Assembly (NCBI RefSeq): GCF_002288925.2
Contig: NW_022098023.1
Coordinates: 32,461,689 to 32,525,688 of the forward strand
Direction: 5' to 3'
DNA: 64,000 bases
Origin: Delphinapterus leucas
Taxonomy: Eukaryota > Chordata > Mammalia > Artiodactyla > Monodontidae
Shown here: positions 11,585-24,200 of the stretch, one piece after another
How the letters are laid out: each line of letters begins with the position of its first letter
Position numbering within the stretch: the first letter of the stretch is position 1
Made by a program: the position numbers and the translations under genes
The notes under the pieces: generated by a model
Database searches by the model: none
Told to the model about the DNA's origin: nothing
The model's input: the letters and a program-made list of their open reading frames with translations, nothing else

Positions 11585-11800
11585 TGCACACAGGAAAAGT
11601 ATCTGGCATGCAGTAGGTGCTCAATGACATGCTTCTTTTGTTGATTTTTTTTTTTTTTTTGTAGCTGGAGCACAGTACAGAATAATGGGTTAAAGTACAG
11701 GCTCTGGAATAAAACAGGCTCCAGCCATTTATTTGTAAACTCGGGCAAGTTGATGACCAGTTACTTCACACATAACATGAGGAGAATAAAAAATAACGGT
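11585..11800 (-). repeat. MIR-like fragments around a T-run
   Basis: CATGCAGTAGGTGCTCAATGA and, further on, GTTAAAGTACAGGCTCTGGA with CTCGGGCAAGTTGATGA are ancient MIR/L2 motifs. The exact boundaries are unclear, and the two parts may be separate elements. Confidence 0.5.
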
Positions 11801-12349
11801 GATGGATATTCTGGGTGCCCTCAGACCTGCTGTGCCTCAGGATGCTGTCAGTGGTGGCTTATGGTTTCTGATTAGGTTCAGTTAATGAGCTGCAAAGTGG
11901 GCTTGTGGGTCAGAGGAGAAAGAAGTTGGGATATCTATTCTTCAGCTCCTTCTTTGCCTGGCCATAGTTTGGTAGTAGTAAATTCTTCTATGGAAGACCA
12001 AAGTTTCCTACGAAGGCTCTCATTCCTCTCCTTGCCCCTTGAGACCTAGGAGTGTTTATAACTTTGCATAGTTACTAAGCCTAAAATGTTCATTATCGCC
12101 TGTTGGTTTCTACCTCCTTGTTTCTCCTATAGAGGTGTTTCTCACTCCCTCCAATTTATCCCTCCATCTGCCTCGTCTTTCTCCTCCACCACCACCTTTG
12201 CTACCTTCTTAATTTCTGTCTGAATTGATATCAAAGTCTGTTGGCTCTTTCTTTCCATTCCTCTAGTTCATCTTTCACTGTTGCTGTCCAGGTCTGAAAA
12301 TACAAACGTGACCCTCACAGTATTTTTTACTTGCTTCCTATTTGGTATT

Positions 12350-12415
12350 TATCACACATGTTATATGACACATGTCACACATGTCATATATGACACATGA
12401 CACATGTTTCCATGA
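12350..12415. repeat. Palindrome-rich ACATGT tandem tract
   Basis: CACATGT and its variants recur with ATGACACATG in both orientations, giving short imperfect palindromes. It is low-complexity DNA with no assigned function. Confidence 0.7.
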
Positions 12416-12539
12416 TCAGACTCTGAGGCACTCTAGGGCAGGGGCCCTGGGCATGGAATAAGGCTTGAATAAATGAATAGCTTCAAAAGAATGTGCCACA
12501 GACTCAAAAGATAATTCCATAAGAGGTACTGCAAAATGC

Positions 12540-12890
12540 TTTGAGATATAGTGTGGAAGAACCTTGAGGATGTTATGCTAAGTGAAATAAGCCAGTCACA
12601 AAAAGACAAGTATGGTATGCTGCCACCTATGAGGTATACAAAACAGTCAATTTCATAGCAATTCAAAGTAGAGTGGTGGGTTGCCAGGGGCTACAGAGGT
12701 GGGGGTGGGGAAGAAGGGAGGCATTGCTCGATGGATACAGAGTTCCAGTTTGCAAGATGAAAAAGTTCTGAAGACCTGTCTCACAACAATATGAATATAC
12801 TTAATACTACTAAACTGTACACTTAAAAATGGGTAAAATGGTAAACTGTATATGTTTTTTATCACAATAAAAAACAAACAAAAATACCAA
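12540..12890 (+). mobile_element. Old L1 3' end
   Basis: ATGCTAAGTGAAATAAGCCA, GGTTGCCAGGGGCTACAGAG and CACTTAAAAATGGGTAAAAT, ending in an A-rich run, mark the 3' UTR of an old L1. Confidence 0.8.
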
Positions 12891-13339
12891 GAGCTTTTTA
12901 AAAAATGTTTTGAAAAAATGCAGCAATACTGAAAAAGTGTATTGTTTCCAATGTGAGCTACCTGGACTTCGCTGTTAAAGAAAGTTACATATTTTATTAG
13001 ATATTTTACACTCTAAAATAGAAAAAACAAAGAGAGTGGTAGGACCTCATTTCCTACATATTTAATAGCAAAGCAAGTTTCCATCGGAATCTATTTTTAC
13101 CTGGGTATACTGCCATTTAAAATTTCCTTAGTTTTAAGATAATGATGAGATCTAGCAAAATTCAGCTGCTCAAAAACCTTGAGCATTTGGTTTTACTTCT
13201 TTCGGGCCTTTATTTAAGTGCCGTCTTCGCAGAGAGGCCATCCCTCCCTATTCTCCACCCACCGACTGCCCTGTTTTATTTTTTCTCCATAGCATTTGTC
13301 ATTTTTTCACTTTCTCTACAATTTATTTTTTGGTTTGTT

Positions 13340-13457
13340 TGTTGCTTTACAGTCTAATCTCCAAAAAAGAATGTAAGTTTCATGGAGGCAGGAAGTTTTA
13401 TACCTTTATTGCCTCTAACAGTGCTTGGCACAAAGGAGGTGCTCAATAAACATTTCG
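13340..13457 (+). repeat. L2 3' end fragment
   Basis: AATGTAAGTTTCATGGAGGCAG leads to CAGTGCTTGGCACAAAGGAG and GTGCTCAATAAACATTT, the widespread L2 3' terminal region. Confidence 0.7.
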
Positions 13458-13583
13458 TTTTTTTTTTTTTTTGGTGGCCATGCCATGCGGCTTGCAGGAT
13501 CTTAGTTTCCCAACTAGGGATTGAACCTAGCACACCACAGTGAAAGTGCCGAGTCCTAACCACTGGACTGCCAGGGAACTCCC
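13458..13583 (-). mobile_element. CHR-related SINE, short old subfamily
   Basis: A T-run is followed by GGTGGCCATGCCATGCGGC and the element ends at TGCCAGGGAACTCCC, a reverse tRNA-head SINE. The next SINE inserted at its head end. Confidence 0.87.
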
Positions 13584-13592
13584 AATAAACTT

Positions 13593-13780
13593 ACGCGGGC
13601 CTCTCACTGCTGTGGCCTCTCCCGTTGCGGAGCACAGGCTCCAGACGCGCAGGCTCAGCGGCCATGGCTCATGGGCCCAGCCGCTCCGCGGCATGTGGGA
13701 TCTTCCCAGACCGGGGCACGAACCCGCGTCCCCTGCATCGGCAGGCAGACTCTCAACCACTGTGCCACCAGGGAAGCCCC
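13593..13780 (-). mobile_element. CHR SINE without a poly-T tail
   Basis: A reverse 190 bp-type SINE from TACGCGGGCCTC to the tRNA head. Target duplications CCAATAAACTT lie at 13582-13592 and 13781-13791. The usual T-tail and the GCGG end are missing between the duplication and the body. Confidence 0.92.
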
Positions 13781-14788
13781 CCAATAAACTTTTTAAATGA
13801 ATGAATGAATGTTGTTTGGGTTTACTATTACAGATGCCTCTCAGTTCAATTTAAATCTGGACATAAAGCCTCATGAGAGTCTATATTCTAGAGTTGCCCC
13901 TATGTAATGTGAAAGAAAATGCCACTACAGTAATGTAATAATATGGCTCCAACTAATCAGGTAACACTGCCCTTTATAAGCATAGTGGGCAGTATTTACG
14001 ATTCTAAGTAACACTGCAACTACTGAGTGGAAAAGAAAATAAGCAATAAGATATGAAAATAGCATATTCTGTTGTATGAATTCAAGATATGTTCAATCTT
14101 TCTATTGGTAAAGTTCTGTTCTCAGTCACATTACGGTCTGAAACTCAGGTTACCTGCAAGAACATTAGGATAGAATAGGTCAACTTCTCATCGACATCAG
14201 TATCTATGTCTAAACACTACCAAAATTCAAACAAATTTCATGGAGATAATAATGATTCTGGAAAGTTGATTTCTGATTCTCGTGAGACATACATTCTTCA
14301 TTTCTAGATATTTTGTCAGTAAGGTACTATCCATTAGTGACGGCCCAAAGTTCCAGCCACTGGAAGTTTCTAAGCCTTTACCAACTCCTGATTAGTACTG
14401 AGCAACTAGCATTAAGATAGGGCACAGAATGGCAAACTATAATCCATGGTCTGTTTTTGTATGGATTGCCTGCTAAGAATGGATTTAACATTTTTAAAGA
14501 AAGGTAAAACCAAACAGAATATGCATTAAGATGGTATGTGCCTCATAAAGCCTAGAATATTTACTGTCTTGCCCTTTAAGGAAAAATTTGCCATCTCCTG
14601 ATGGATGACTGTTAAATAAAGTGGGCACAAAAATTCAGATTAACAGTTAACTGCTTTTTATTTTGGTAATTCCACTTCTTTACCTATTTAAACAGTAGTG
14701 TTTCTTTTATGTTACTATCTTAAAGTTATTTACCCTTTCTACCCATAAGATGGTGCTTTGGGTAACAAATTTTGTTGTGCCTATTCAG

Positions 14789-14907
14789 TTTTTTTTTGGC
14801 CACGCTGTATGGCATGTGGGATCTTAGCTCCCCGACCAGGGGGTCGAACCCATGCCCACTGTATTGGGAGCGTGGAGTCTTAACCACTGGACCAACAAGG
14901 AAGTCCC
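14789..14907 (-). mobile_element. CHR-related SINE, short subfamily
   Basis: Begins with T8 GGCCACGCTGTATGGC and ends with GGACCAACAAGGAAGTCCC. Imperfect flanking repeats (CTATTCAG and CTATGCAG) suggest an old insertion. Confidence 0.87.
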
Positions 14908-15051
14908 ATGTCTATGCAGTTATTAACAGAGTTAATATTTTAACTGAAGAGGGCCCTATTTTCTGACTATCTCACACTTCTGTTTTTTTTTTTTTGAATT
15001 TAAGACTTTCATAGGTTCCATGGTATGAAACCCTTTTCATAATATATTTTT

Positions 15052-15054
<3 letters not shown>

Positions 15055-15098
<44 letters not shown>
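15055..15098. repeat. (CA)n microsatellite followed by (TA)4
   Basis: About 18 uninterrupted AC dinucleotides followed by ATATATAT. Probably polymorphic. Confidence 0.97.
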
Positions 15099-15969
15099 GA
15101 CATGATGTTAGACATACAAATTACTTAAAAGTGAGCGTTTATATTGGGAACATTGCTTTAATTTTTATGTGCTGGTTTAGATTAATTTTATTTGTAATTG
15201 TATAAAGAAACAGCACAAATTAGTGGTGTTAACAGGCCCTGAAGTAAATTGTATTCCAGATGTAGGAAAGAGCCCAGAGGGCTGTGATAAAAACAAATGA
15301 CAGGATTAACTGTAAAGCAACCAGAAGTAATTTACTGTTCCAGTGTGATTTGGGAGATAAATAACTGATAAGATGGGTACTTTTGTGTCATCCATAAGCA
15401 GGCAACTAAAACATTAATCTATAACTTGGGGATTATAACATATTGAGAAAGAATGCTGACTGATAAATGCAGACATAATAAGCCTGGTGGATTATTCCTG
15501 GAATCTAGAAAAAGAGCTAGAAATTAAGAATCTATTAGTGTTCAACCAGCGCCACTTCTCTAAAGAAAAGAAATACTATGTCTAGTAGATATAATTACTT
15601 GTTTTTTAAAGAAAAACGATATAAGCTAGGAATTGAGGAAATAAATATTTATGATTCCTCAGAGGCAGGGCCCAACTAAAATGTGTCTAAGAGAGCTGAC
15701 CCAGCTTTCCTACCAACAAAGTGACAAAAAGAGAAACTGCCCCAGATCATTCAGCCCTCACGGCTCTACTTCCACGCTCACAAAAAAATTCCTTATTTCT
15801 AATTTAGCTTAGAGCTATATTACACCGGGAAGAGGCTGCAATTAGTATTCCTGAGACTCAAAATTGAAAAATTATTTTTAAAAATGTAAATGTACATAGC
15901 TAGCTATCTTGAGGTCTGAGCATGTTCTGGTCAGATAAATCTAGATTCAACATGAAAAAGTGAGACCAG

Positions 15970-16221
15970 GGACTTCCTTGGTGGTTCAGTGGTTAAGAAT
16001 CTGCCTTCCAATGTAGGGGATGTGGGTTTGATCCCCGGTCGGGGAACTAAGATTCCACATGCCGTGGGGCAACTAAACCTGCGTGCTCTGGAGCCCGCGC
16101 GCCACAACTAGAGAGAAGCCCGGGCGTTGCAACGAAGAGCCCGCGTGTCACAACTAAGACCCGATGCAGCCAAATAAATAAATAAATATTCAAAAAAAAA
16201 AAAAAAAGAAGAAGAAAAGAG
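15970..16221 (+). mobile_element. CHR SINE, intermediate-length subfamily
   Basis: Forward copy from GGACTTCCTTGGTGGTTC to AAATAAATAAATAAATATTC and an A-rich tail. Target duplications of the form AAAGTGAGACCAG lie just before it and at 16222-16234. Confidence 0.93.
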
Positions 16222-16599
16222 AAAGTGAGACCAGAGCTTCAAAACAAATGTGACAAAGCATTAGAGGTATGAAGAGCAATTGCTTCCCTCAGCTCCTAGA
16301 CATGGCTGGAGCCCCTTCAATCTACCAGCAAAGTTCATTTACCCCGGTGTACCATACAAATGTTATACTTTTCTATGTGTGTTATAATGTGAAAAATGTG
16401 GGGTGGCACAGAGTTAGGACATGCTCTGTGGTAATGCTATCCCAGGGCGGCACCCTGTGTCTTAAGACATCCACTGAGTTGTATTCATTATATTAAGTAT
16501 ATTACAAATAACTGCTAAATTCCATTTTAATGAAGTTATAAACTTTTCTTTATGAATAATGAGAAACACTGCTTTTTATAACCTATCAATTTAAATTTA

Positions 16600-16865
16600 A
16601 AAATTTTTTTGGTAAAGTACACATAACATAAAATTTACCATCTTAACCATTTCTAAGTGTACAGTTCAGTGGCATGGGGTATGTTCACATTGCTGTGCTA
16701 CCATCACCACCATCCATCCACAGAAGTCTTTTCATCTTGTATAACTGAAACTCTGCACACATTAGACAATAACTCCTCATTCCCCCTGGTCCCTGGTAAC
16801 CACCATTCTAATTCCCGCCTCTTTGAATTTGACTACTCTAGGTATATCCTATCCACTGTATTTTC
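16600..16865 (-). mobile_element. Old L1 3' fragment
   Basis: The plus strand reads AAAATTTACCATCTTAACCA, GTACAGTTCAGTGGCATG and CTGGTAACCACCATTCTAAT, the antisense of a mammalian L1 3' region shared with 43960 onward. Confidence 0.8.
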
Positions 16866-17039
16866 CTTTTCTCCTAAGGAAAAGGGTTAAGTGGTGAAAT
16901 GACTGAAGTCAGGCATAAGAATGTAGTAAGAGAGGAATAAAGTCTAGATTATTAAACATCCTAGTTTTGAATAATGAAAAGGAACACAAATTAGAAAATG
17001 TTTTGTGAATATTATACTCTCTGCCCTTGGAATTTCTCA

Positions 17040-17460
17040 CTCTTTAACCCTTATTGTCCTTGTCAAATCCTAGACATTCTTCAAGGTCAACCTCAAATAC
17101 TTTCTTTTCCTGGAGTCCATCAACATCACATTATCTCTTCTTTCTTCGAATTTCCATAGCAGTTTATATTTCCTTTAAAGTAGTTTGTATTTCCTTCCAA
17201 GACCATGGTCTTGGAAGTTGCTGCTTTCACTCTCCCTGGAGTTTATTTAGTTCAACACTAAAGTTCCCCACACAGTTTAGAGTTTTAACGGCTAAGAAGA
17301 TAACTAAACTGGGGAGGCAAATAACTGTTGTTGTTGTTTTTTTTTAATGCTGTGTTACCAGATATTTATTGAGTACCTGCTTTGATCATGTGCTATGTAA
17401 GGCAATGGGAACACAGCTTCTATCCTCAAAGCACTTACATTCCGTGGTTCAATTTAGTCT
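17040..17460 (+). repeat. L2 or MIR 3' fragments
   Basis: TCAAATCCTAGACATTCTTC and AAGGTCAACCTCAAATACTT resemble the L2 3' region. GATATTTATTGAGTACCTGC and CAATGGGAACACAGCTTC at 17360-17450 resemble MIR/L2. Boundaries are approximate. Confidence 0.5.
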
Positions 17461-18069
17461 TTGTTGGTGCATCGAATGCCTGAAAAACAATTCTCCCACA
17501 TCTGTGATTTCAACAGTCAGAGCTTTTCTATAAAATACACCTTTCGGGGTTTTCTTATGTAAATATCACATGAGCACTGCAAAACGTTCACATGATTATA
17601 CAAATATGTAAAGAAAAATGTCTCAAGCTTTTATTTCTCCCCTTCCTCCTCTGTAACACAGCTCTACGTTCACCCCACTGCCCATTTAACAGGGGCTTTG
17701 TGTGTCTTCCTCATATTTTCAGTGCACATATAAACACACATCCATCGATCCATCTCTCTATCATTGAATTGAATATCAGGGAAAAATACCAACAGCAGGT
17801 AATATCAGCCAAAGGATCTGGAAGTAAATTAGAAATGTTTCCATTTTAGCTATAAAACCATAAGATTATGTAATGATTAGATCTTATTTTCAAATATTTG
17901 CACCATAAATTCCTTATTGACAAAATGAGAGAAAAACGTAAGAAAAGCACTATTATGGAAAATTGAAAATACTGAAAATAATAACCATAAAAATTAGGAT
18001 GCCTTAAGAGAATCATGGATGTTAGTATAAAAGAAGTCCAGCCCTCATTTCATGTAATCTCCCTCCTAA

Positions 18070-18180
18070 TTTTATAGATAAGACCCAGTTCAGGGCATTT
18101 AAATGACTTGCCCCAGGTGACCTAGTCGGTTCCCATTCCTAATTCTGCAGTATTAGCACACAGTCTTGATTTGACTGGTT
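18070..18180 (+). repeat. MIR fragment
   Basis: TTTTATAGATAAGACCCAG and AATGACTTGCCCCAGGTGAC form the MIR core motif. Confidence 0.6.
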
Positions 18181-19815
18181 TACAGCACGATATCTGAGTT
18201 TTCATTAGGATGTAGCTGAGACCATACCTTTTTTGAAAAATTTTCTCTTGTATACAAAAGATAGTTTATTATAGAAAAAATAAAAGAAAATACAGGTAAG
18301 CATAAAGAAGGAAATAAAACTACCCAATTAATACTTCATATTTCAAACCTTCTTCATTTTCTTTTCATTGCAGAACCTTATCTCGAGATACTGGAGAAAT
18401 CTGTTACTTATGTACTGGTGACAGGATTTCAGAATATCAGAATCAGGTTACCAAGCTAAAGTCAGAAATGTAGGAGGTCAGGGTCAGAAGGAATAGTTCA
18501 TTGCTTGGAACAGAGAAGGGTCAGAAAAGCAGATCAGGGAGTGTGATAGGCTTTAAGTATGTGGCTGTATCTTGCGGTTTTCCACCAATCCTACGTTTTC
18601 CATTAGCATCTATGTATTCAGTCTGCTCTCTTCTTGTAGATTATAATATAATAATAGACACATCACACTGTCTGTCACAATCTTAGCAGACTTTCTGAGG
18701 GAAACTTGCCTAGCCATGGCCCTTCTGAATAAATAGCCCTAGGCAACTTTCTTTGGTACCCTGTGACCCCCTGGTCACAGGTAAGGGCAGCCATTCAGTA
18801 GGCTGGCTAATAACCTTAACTAGTCTTGCCACAAGGGGTATCTGCCAACAAGGAGAAGCTGGGCCAATTAAACTTGCTTTTGGAAAATACAGGAAGAACT
18901 AGGTTATAAGAGAGGAGATTAGGGAAAGGATGCATAGAAATACGTCTCAAGACAAGGGGCTGTCAGCAAGTTGATGAGGAACTGGAAAACATGAGTAAGC
19001 AGACACCAGGAGAGAAACAAAGGGAAGCTGAAGTACCACTAGAGGAAAAGATCCATGCACTCAGCTGTGGAAATCCATAGAGCTGCCTTGTACCCAGGCT
19101 GGTCAATCTCGATTTCCTGTGTTCTCCATCCTGTTAGCTCAGCCTGTATTGCTACAAGGATCCTTATGATAATTATCCCTTATTTCATTTAGACTGTAAC
19201 TCTGTCATTTTTTTTAAAAAAGGAGGTTGAACTATGTAGTCACCAAGCAAGCTCTCACATCCCATTGATCCTGAGTAGCATGTTCTGAATGTATAATGAA
19301 ATAGCTTAGATCAGAAGTTCCCATACTTGACTGATTATTATAATCATCTAGGGAGTTAAAAAAAAATTAAGATTCTGGGGACTCACTGAATCAGACTATC
19401 GTACAGAAAATCTTTCTGGTTTTGAGTCTCTATGTTCAGATGGTAGAAATGTTTCTTCTGAGAAATTAAGGTATGGAGGGGAAACCATGTTGAAGTAAAG
19501 TGAACTATTTAATGAGGTTACTCCTATTTCGATTTTGTTGCCTTTGGATTCTTATTACTTGTTAAAACATCATTTTCAATATTTCCTAATTTATTTTCTA
19601 TTTTAATCCAAATTTTTCTAATTTCTTGTTCTTCGACTAATTTCCGGGCACATACATTTTTACCTAATAATGCATTTCAGTTTTTCAGTTTAATACGATT
19701 GGTTTTATACTTTATAAGAAAACTCAAAGCAAAATATATTATTTTACAAATAAGAGGGGGTGGGTGATATTTTGCATCCCTTTTATTCTTATGCAAATTT
19801 AAAATGACAAAAACA

Positions 19816-19927
19816 GGCAATTCTGGTTGGCATTTTCACTGCCGAGGGCCCAGGGTGCAATCCCTGGGCTGGGACTAAGATCCTGCAAGCCACATGGCAC
19901 GGCCAAAACAACAACAAACAAACAAAC
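19816..19927 (+). mobile_element. CHR-related SINE, short old subfamily
   Basis: A diverged forward copy: CACTGCCGAGGGCCCAGGGT, the B-box-like GTGCAATCCCTGGG, AAGATCCTGCAAGCC and an (AAAC)n tail. Confidence 0.75.
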
Positions 19928-20344
19928 TTCTTTATGCTTATCTGTATTTTTCTTTTTTTTCTACAGTAAACTTTCTTTTATATACAAGAGAAAAATTTTC
20001 AAACGAGGTATGACCTCAGCTACATCCTACTGAAAACTGAGAGATATGTGCTGTAAACCAGTCAAATCAAGACTGTCTTTCTGATTCATTTATAAGTCGT
20101 CCCTGGAGACTGGAGGACAGTGCTAGAGTAATGCTAATTCCTAGGCAAGTCTGATATGTTAACTAGAAATATAAACCCCAACTATCAACTGTTAAGATAG
20201 GTAACATATACATTCAGAAAAAGGATAAATACAGACCTTTTAAAGTTAGTTTGAAACCACTATGAGAGGAAAGAAATTTAAGTAAAATATATTTAGTAAA
20301 AATAAGAGACACTAACATTCTAAGTTAATTTTTATTGTACTTAC

Positions 20345-20518
20345 AAAGAGTGTTGGTTTGGGTATAAATATATTGTCTTCATGTTCTCTAGGCACATTCA
20401 AAGTCTTTGATTTCTGATTTCCTGTCACAGTTTTGGATTCCATTTTAGTAAAAAGCAAGTTGTCCTCAGAACGCTTACTATGCATATTAATGATAATCTG
20501 TTTCATTGCTGCCAATTC
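20345..20518 (-). CDS. PIBF1: PIBF1 coding exon, second from the 3' end
   Basis: This 174 nt minus-strand exon (58 codons, phase 0 to phase 0) begins [20 protein letters not shown] and ends [11 protein letters not shown]. The acceptor is ACACAACAG after a pyrimidine-rich stretch, and the donor is GTAAGT, strong on the intron side although the exon ends in TTT. The first third continues the coiled coil; the rest is polar and probably disordered, with a run of lysine, serine and threonine and a PKPTLF tail. Compared with my memory of the human protein, several residues differ in the disordered part (for example I where human has T before PKPTLF), as expected of a weakly constrained tail. The frame is intact. 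Confidence 0.93.
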
Positions 20519-20740
20519 CTGTTGTGTATGAAAATAGAAGATGGAAGTATGATTTTAACAAGCAGGCTCATAATGTTGATGTTAAAATATTTATTTTTAT
20601 TCTTGAAGTAGAAAAAACATTTGAAGCAATTACTACATTATATAAATGAGGAAAGTTGTGAAAAAACAACATATTAATATTCAATAATTATGCACATGAA
20701 TCTCATAGTCATTAATACCGTTAAATGATAAATATATCAT

Positions 20741-20960
20741 TCCAAAGGGGAAAGAGGGTAGGGATAAATTAGGAGCATGGGTTTAACAGACATATACTAT
20801 TATACATAAAAGAGATAAGCAACAAGGATTTACTGAACAGAATAAAGAAATATATTCATCATCTTGGAAAATAATCTGAAAAAACATATGTATAAATGAC
20901 TCACTTTGCTGTACACTTGAAACTAACATGGTATTGTCAACTATACTTCAATTAAAAAAA
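20741..20960 (+). mobile_element. L1 3' UTR fragment
   Basis: GGGATAAATTAGGAGCATG, CACTTTGCTGTACACTTG and AACTATACTTCAATTAAAA are the 3' UTR of a cetartiodactyl L1. It lies about 220 bp upstream of a PIBF1 exon in the direction of transcription. A sister copy is at 21405-21650. Confidence 0.8.
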
Positions 20961-20974
20961 GTATTATTCTGTAG

Positions 20975-21147
20975 CCTAGTGGTTCCCCAATTTTTCTGCA
21001 CATTGTAATCACCTGTGGAGCTTCTAAAACAACTGATGCCTGTGTGCCACCCCCAGAGACTGTGAGATAGTTGGGCTGGGGTGTGGCCTCAGCTCTGAAA
21101 ATTTTTAAAGATCCCCAGGTGATTCTAACAAATTTGGGAACCACTGG
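20975..21147 (+). mobile_element. MER5A-like hAT DNA transposon
   Basis: A small non-autonomous element with imperfect terminal inverted repeats: CTAGTGGTTCCCCAA at the left and TTGGGAACCACTGG at the right. The interior has TAATCACCTGTGGAGCTTC and CCACCCCCAGAGACTGTG. Confidence 0.85.
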
Positions 21148-21404
21148 CATAGCTAGTTTCCCCCATAGTTTCTCTACACATGTTTGATAAGCACATTATT
21201 TAGGCACTTAACTTCTCTTCTACCTCTTAAACTATTCTATTTCCTTTTTGAAGTCTTACATGAAGATGCAAGTGAAAAAGAGTCCAAAAAGTTTTTTCTT
21301 GCCTATTAATCAGCAGTTCAAACAGTAAGTTTAACATAGCTTCAGGATTTCTTTAACCATGTTATTCCCAGACTCACAGACATGGAAAACAAACTTAAGG
21401 TTAT

Positions 21405-21650
21405 CAAAAGGGAAAGGAGGCGGGGAGGGATAAATTGGGAATTTGGGATTAACAGATACAGACTACTATATATAAAATAGATTAACAACAAGGACCGACT
21501 GTATACCACAGGGAACTGTCTTCAGTATCTTGTAATAAACTGTAAGGGAAAAGAGTCTGAAAAAGAATATATATATATATAAAACTGAATCACTTTGCTC
21601 TACACCTGAAACATTGAAAATCAACTAGACTTCAATAAAAACAAAACAAA
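21405..21650 (+). mobile_element. L1 3' UTR fragment
   Basis: GGGATAAATTGGGAATTTGG, CAACAAGGACCGACTGTATA, CACTTTGCTCTACACCTGAA and CTAGACTTCAATAAAAAC mark a cetartiodactyl L1 3' UTR. Confidence 0.85.
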
Positions 21651-23199
21651 ACATATTATTCCCTCTTCTTTTACAAATGAAAACCTGAGTTAGCTTTATC
21701 AGTCGTTGTTTGAACTAAGAATTCATTATGCTGAACTTCTTGAAGAACCCGGATCAAAATTTCCACTCATTCCCTCTTCCAAGTCTTTTTTGTCTTTTAT
21801 TTTCCCCCATAGTCAAACCTTTAGCACCAAACACTAACTAGTGGATATTTATGCTTAATTACTAAATTGAGTCAATCAAACACAAGAATATGGAGAGAGG
21901 GCGGACTGAACTCTCCTTTACCTTATTATCTGTACAACAGTGGTAGGCTGTGTTGGTGGTAATTTTTTCCTATTATTTTATTGCATCTTCATGCCAAGAC
22001 ACAAAAGTTAGGGTGACAGAAAGATGTTCTGCTCCCTTCTACTAGTCTGTTTATAGACATCAGCTCTGTGTCAGAGCAAGTTCCTACAGGCCTTTTTTTT
22101 TTTTTTCTGGCTGTCATTAGTTCTATTTAGAACCATCTAGCTTGAGTGGGTATTTTAAAACAGAGCTGTTGAGTTTAAGCCACAGAGTCTTAATAAACCT
22201 CAGGGCCAAGAGAGGAGCTGGAAGAAATGGTGCCAGAATCCACTTTCTCATTTCTGCAGGACTGAGAAAGGACTGGCTTGGCCAATGCACATGAGGATGT
22301 GTCTACCTTCAGAAACTGCCAATCTGATACACTTTTATTTGACCCTTTTGAGGACTCATTGCTTTTGAGATCGTTACTTCATTTACATGCTTCCCTTTAG
22401 TGAAGTATATACCACTGATTTAATGTTAAACATGTCTTGTGTTATGGTAGATTTCAGCTCCTTCTTTACTTACCACACGATAAGTACAGGGGAGAGGGGA
22501 GATGACGGTCTCTCAGCCTACCAAAAAAACACTTTTTATCTGAAAGAACCTCTTTTTACTAGCCGTAACTTTTGTGCCTTGGCATGAAGAGAAAATAAAA
22601 TAATAAGCAAAAATTTCCTCTATCACAACCTACCACTCTATTACAGATAAATAAGGTCAAGGGGATCATACCTCCTGGCAGAAGGGAAGGGAGGGAGAGC
22701 AAGGCTGAGGAGGAGGAAAAGGAAGGAGTTGGTGGGGTACCAGGCAGAGGGCTTTGGCTCCTGAGTGCCCAAGAGGAGGCCATAGTTTTGTTCTCTTTGG
22801 CTTCACCTGCTGCTCGTATAGGAACAGTTACAGGAAGCAGATCACCCCTGATGCTGGTCAGGAGACAGAAGGGAAATTCACAGGTTTGCTTTATTTAGAC
22901 TAGGATCACCCCAACTTAGCGTGCTGTCACAGTACCACTTTTGTTCATCTGATAGTATTATACAGTGTTAGCATGGGTTTTTGAAATCTAAGTAAAGAAC
23001 ACTGAAAAAGCAACAGAATTCTGTAAAATTCCTATTAGGATAATACACAGCTACAATGGACACCAAAATAACATGCAGAACAATTCTGTTCAGTTTTATT
23101 ATGTTTGGTCATATAGATGATCTCTTTTATATCAATTGTAAATTTGAACAAAGAAAATTCCACTTTAACATCAAATAGTATCCACAATACCACCACAGA

Positions 23200-23350
23200 C
23201 TGAGCACACAGACAGCCAAGCATAGGTAGTGGAGATATTTTAGTATGAGGTTAGAAGTCAAAGACACATCTATTCCTGACTCTGTTATTAACTGTGTAAA
23301 CTTAAGCAATCTACTCTGATTGAACGAGCTTCAGTTTCCTAATTGATAAA
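23200..23350 (+). repeat. MIR fragment
   Basis: AGAAGTCAAAGACACATCTA, TGTGTAAACTTAAGCAATC and CTTCAGTTTCCTAATTGATAA follow the order of the MIR consensus. Confidence 0.65.
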
Positions 23351-23354
23351 ATGT

Positions 23355-24200
23355 ATGTCTGTGTTACCTTTTTGGATTTTTGCCAGTCTGATAAATGTTT
23401 GGGTATGCCTATTTTGCATTTCTCCTACTGTAAGGGTGGGCAGCTTTTCAGTTGTTTAAGGGTATTTCCTTTTTTGTTGATATCCTTGGCTCAGTTTTCT
23501 ACTGGGTGACTGGTCATTTTCTTTTACATTTCAAGGCGCTCTTTACATGTTAGAGACATTAGCTCTTGTCTGTAATATGAACAGCAGTTTTTCTTCCCTT
23601 TTAATCTTTTTTTTGACTTTGTTTATGCTTTTTATTTTGTTTTGTTTTTTTCCTGTGCAGAACTTTCTGGTTGTGATGTAGCTGAACATGGCAATCCTTA
23701 ATTTTATGGTCTTCCCATGTTTCCTTCTTCCATTTTCCTCAAGTTACTTTATGGTTTCTTTTTCTTTTCTTCTTCAAACACTTAGATCTTTGATCTGTTT
23801 GAAGTTTATCCTGGCTTATGGTGAAAGGTGTGGATTCAGCATTTTTCCCCCCTTGGCTATTCTGTAATAACAACATCATGTACTAAAGAGACAATGTTTT
23901 CCTCTGATTTGAGATGTTATCTTTATCATATACTGAATTTCCATAAGTGTATGATTTATTTCTGGACTTTTAAATTCTATTCCAATTGTCTATTCATGCA
24001 CCCATGTCACACTGTTTTAACGTTTAATGATTGAGGGTTTTTTTGGGCTATGTTCTTAGGGATGGGGTGGGTTTATGTTGAATTAAAAAAACAACAACTT
24101 AGAACTGGCTTTTATGATACTGAATCTTCCTTACCATGAAAATATTTTAATATTTCTTTTACCTACATTTTTGGCATAAATTGTCCTTCCCCAGTTGATG
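23355..24200 (-). mobile_element. Ancient L1 ORF2 3' fragment
   Basis: The plus strand carries TTTGCCAGTCTGATAAATG, TCTTTACATGTTAGAGACAT, ATCTGTTTGAAGTTTATCC and TGTCTATTCATGCACCCATG, the antisense of the L1 ORF2 3' region. It is heavily mutated. Confidence 0.75.
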
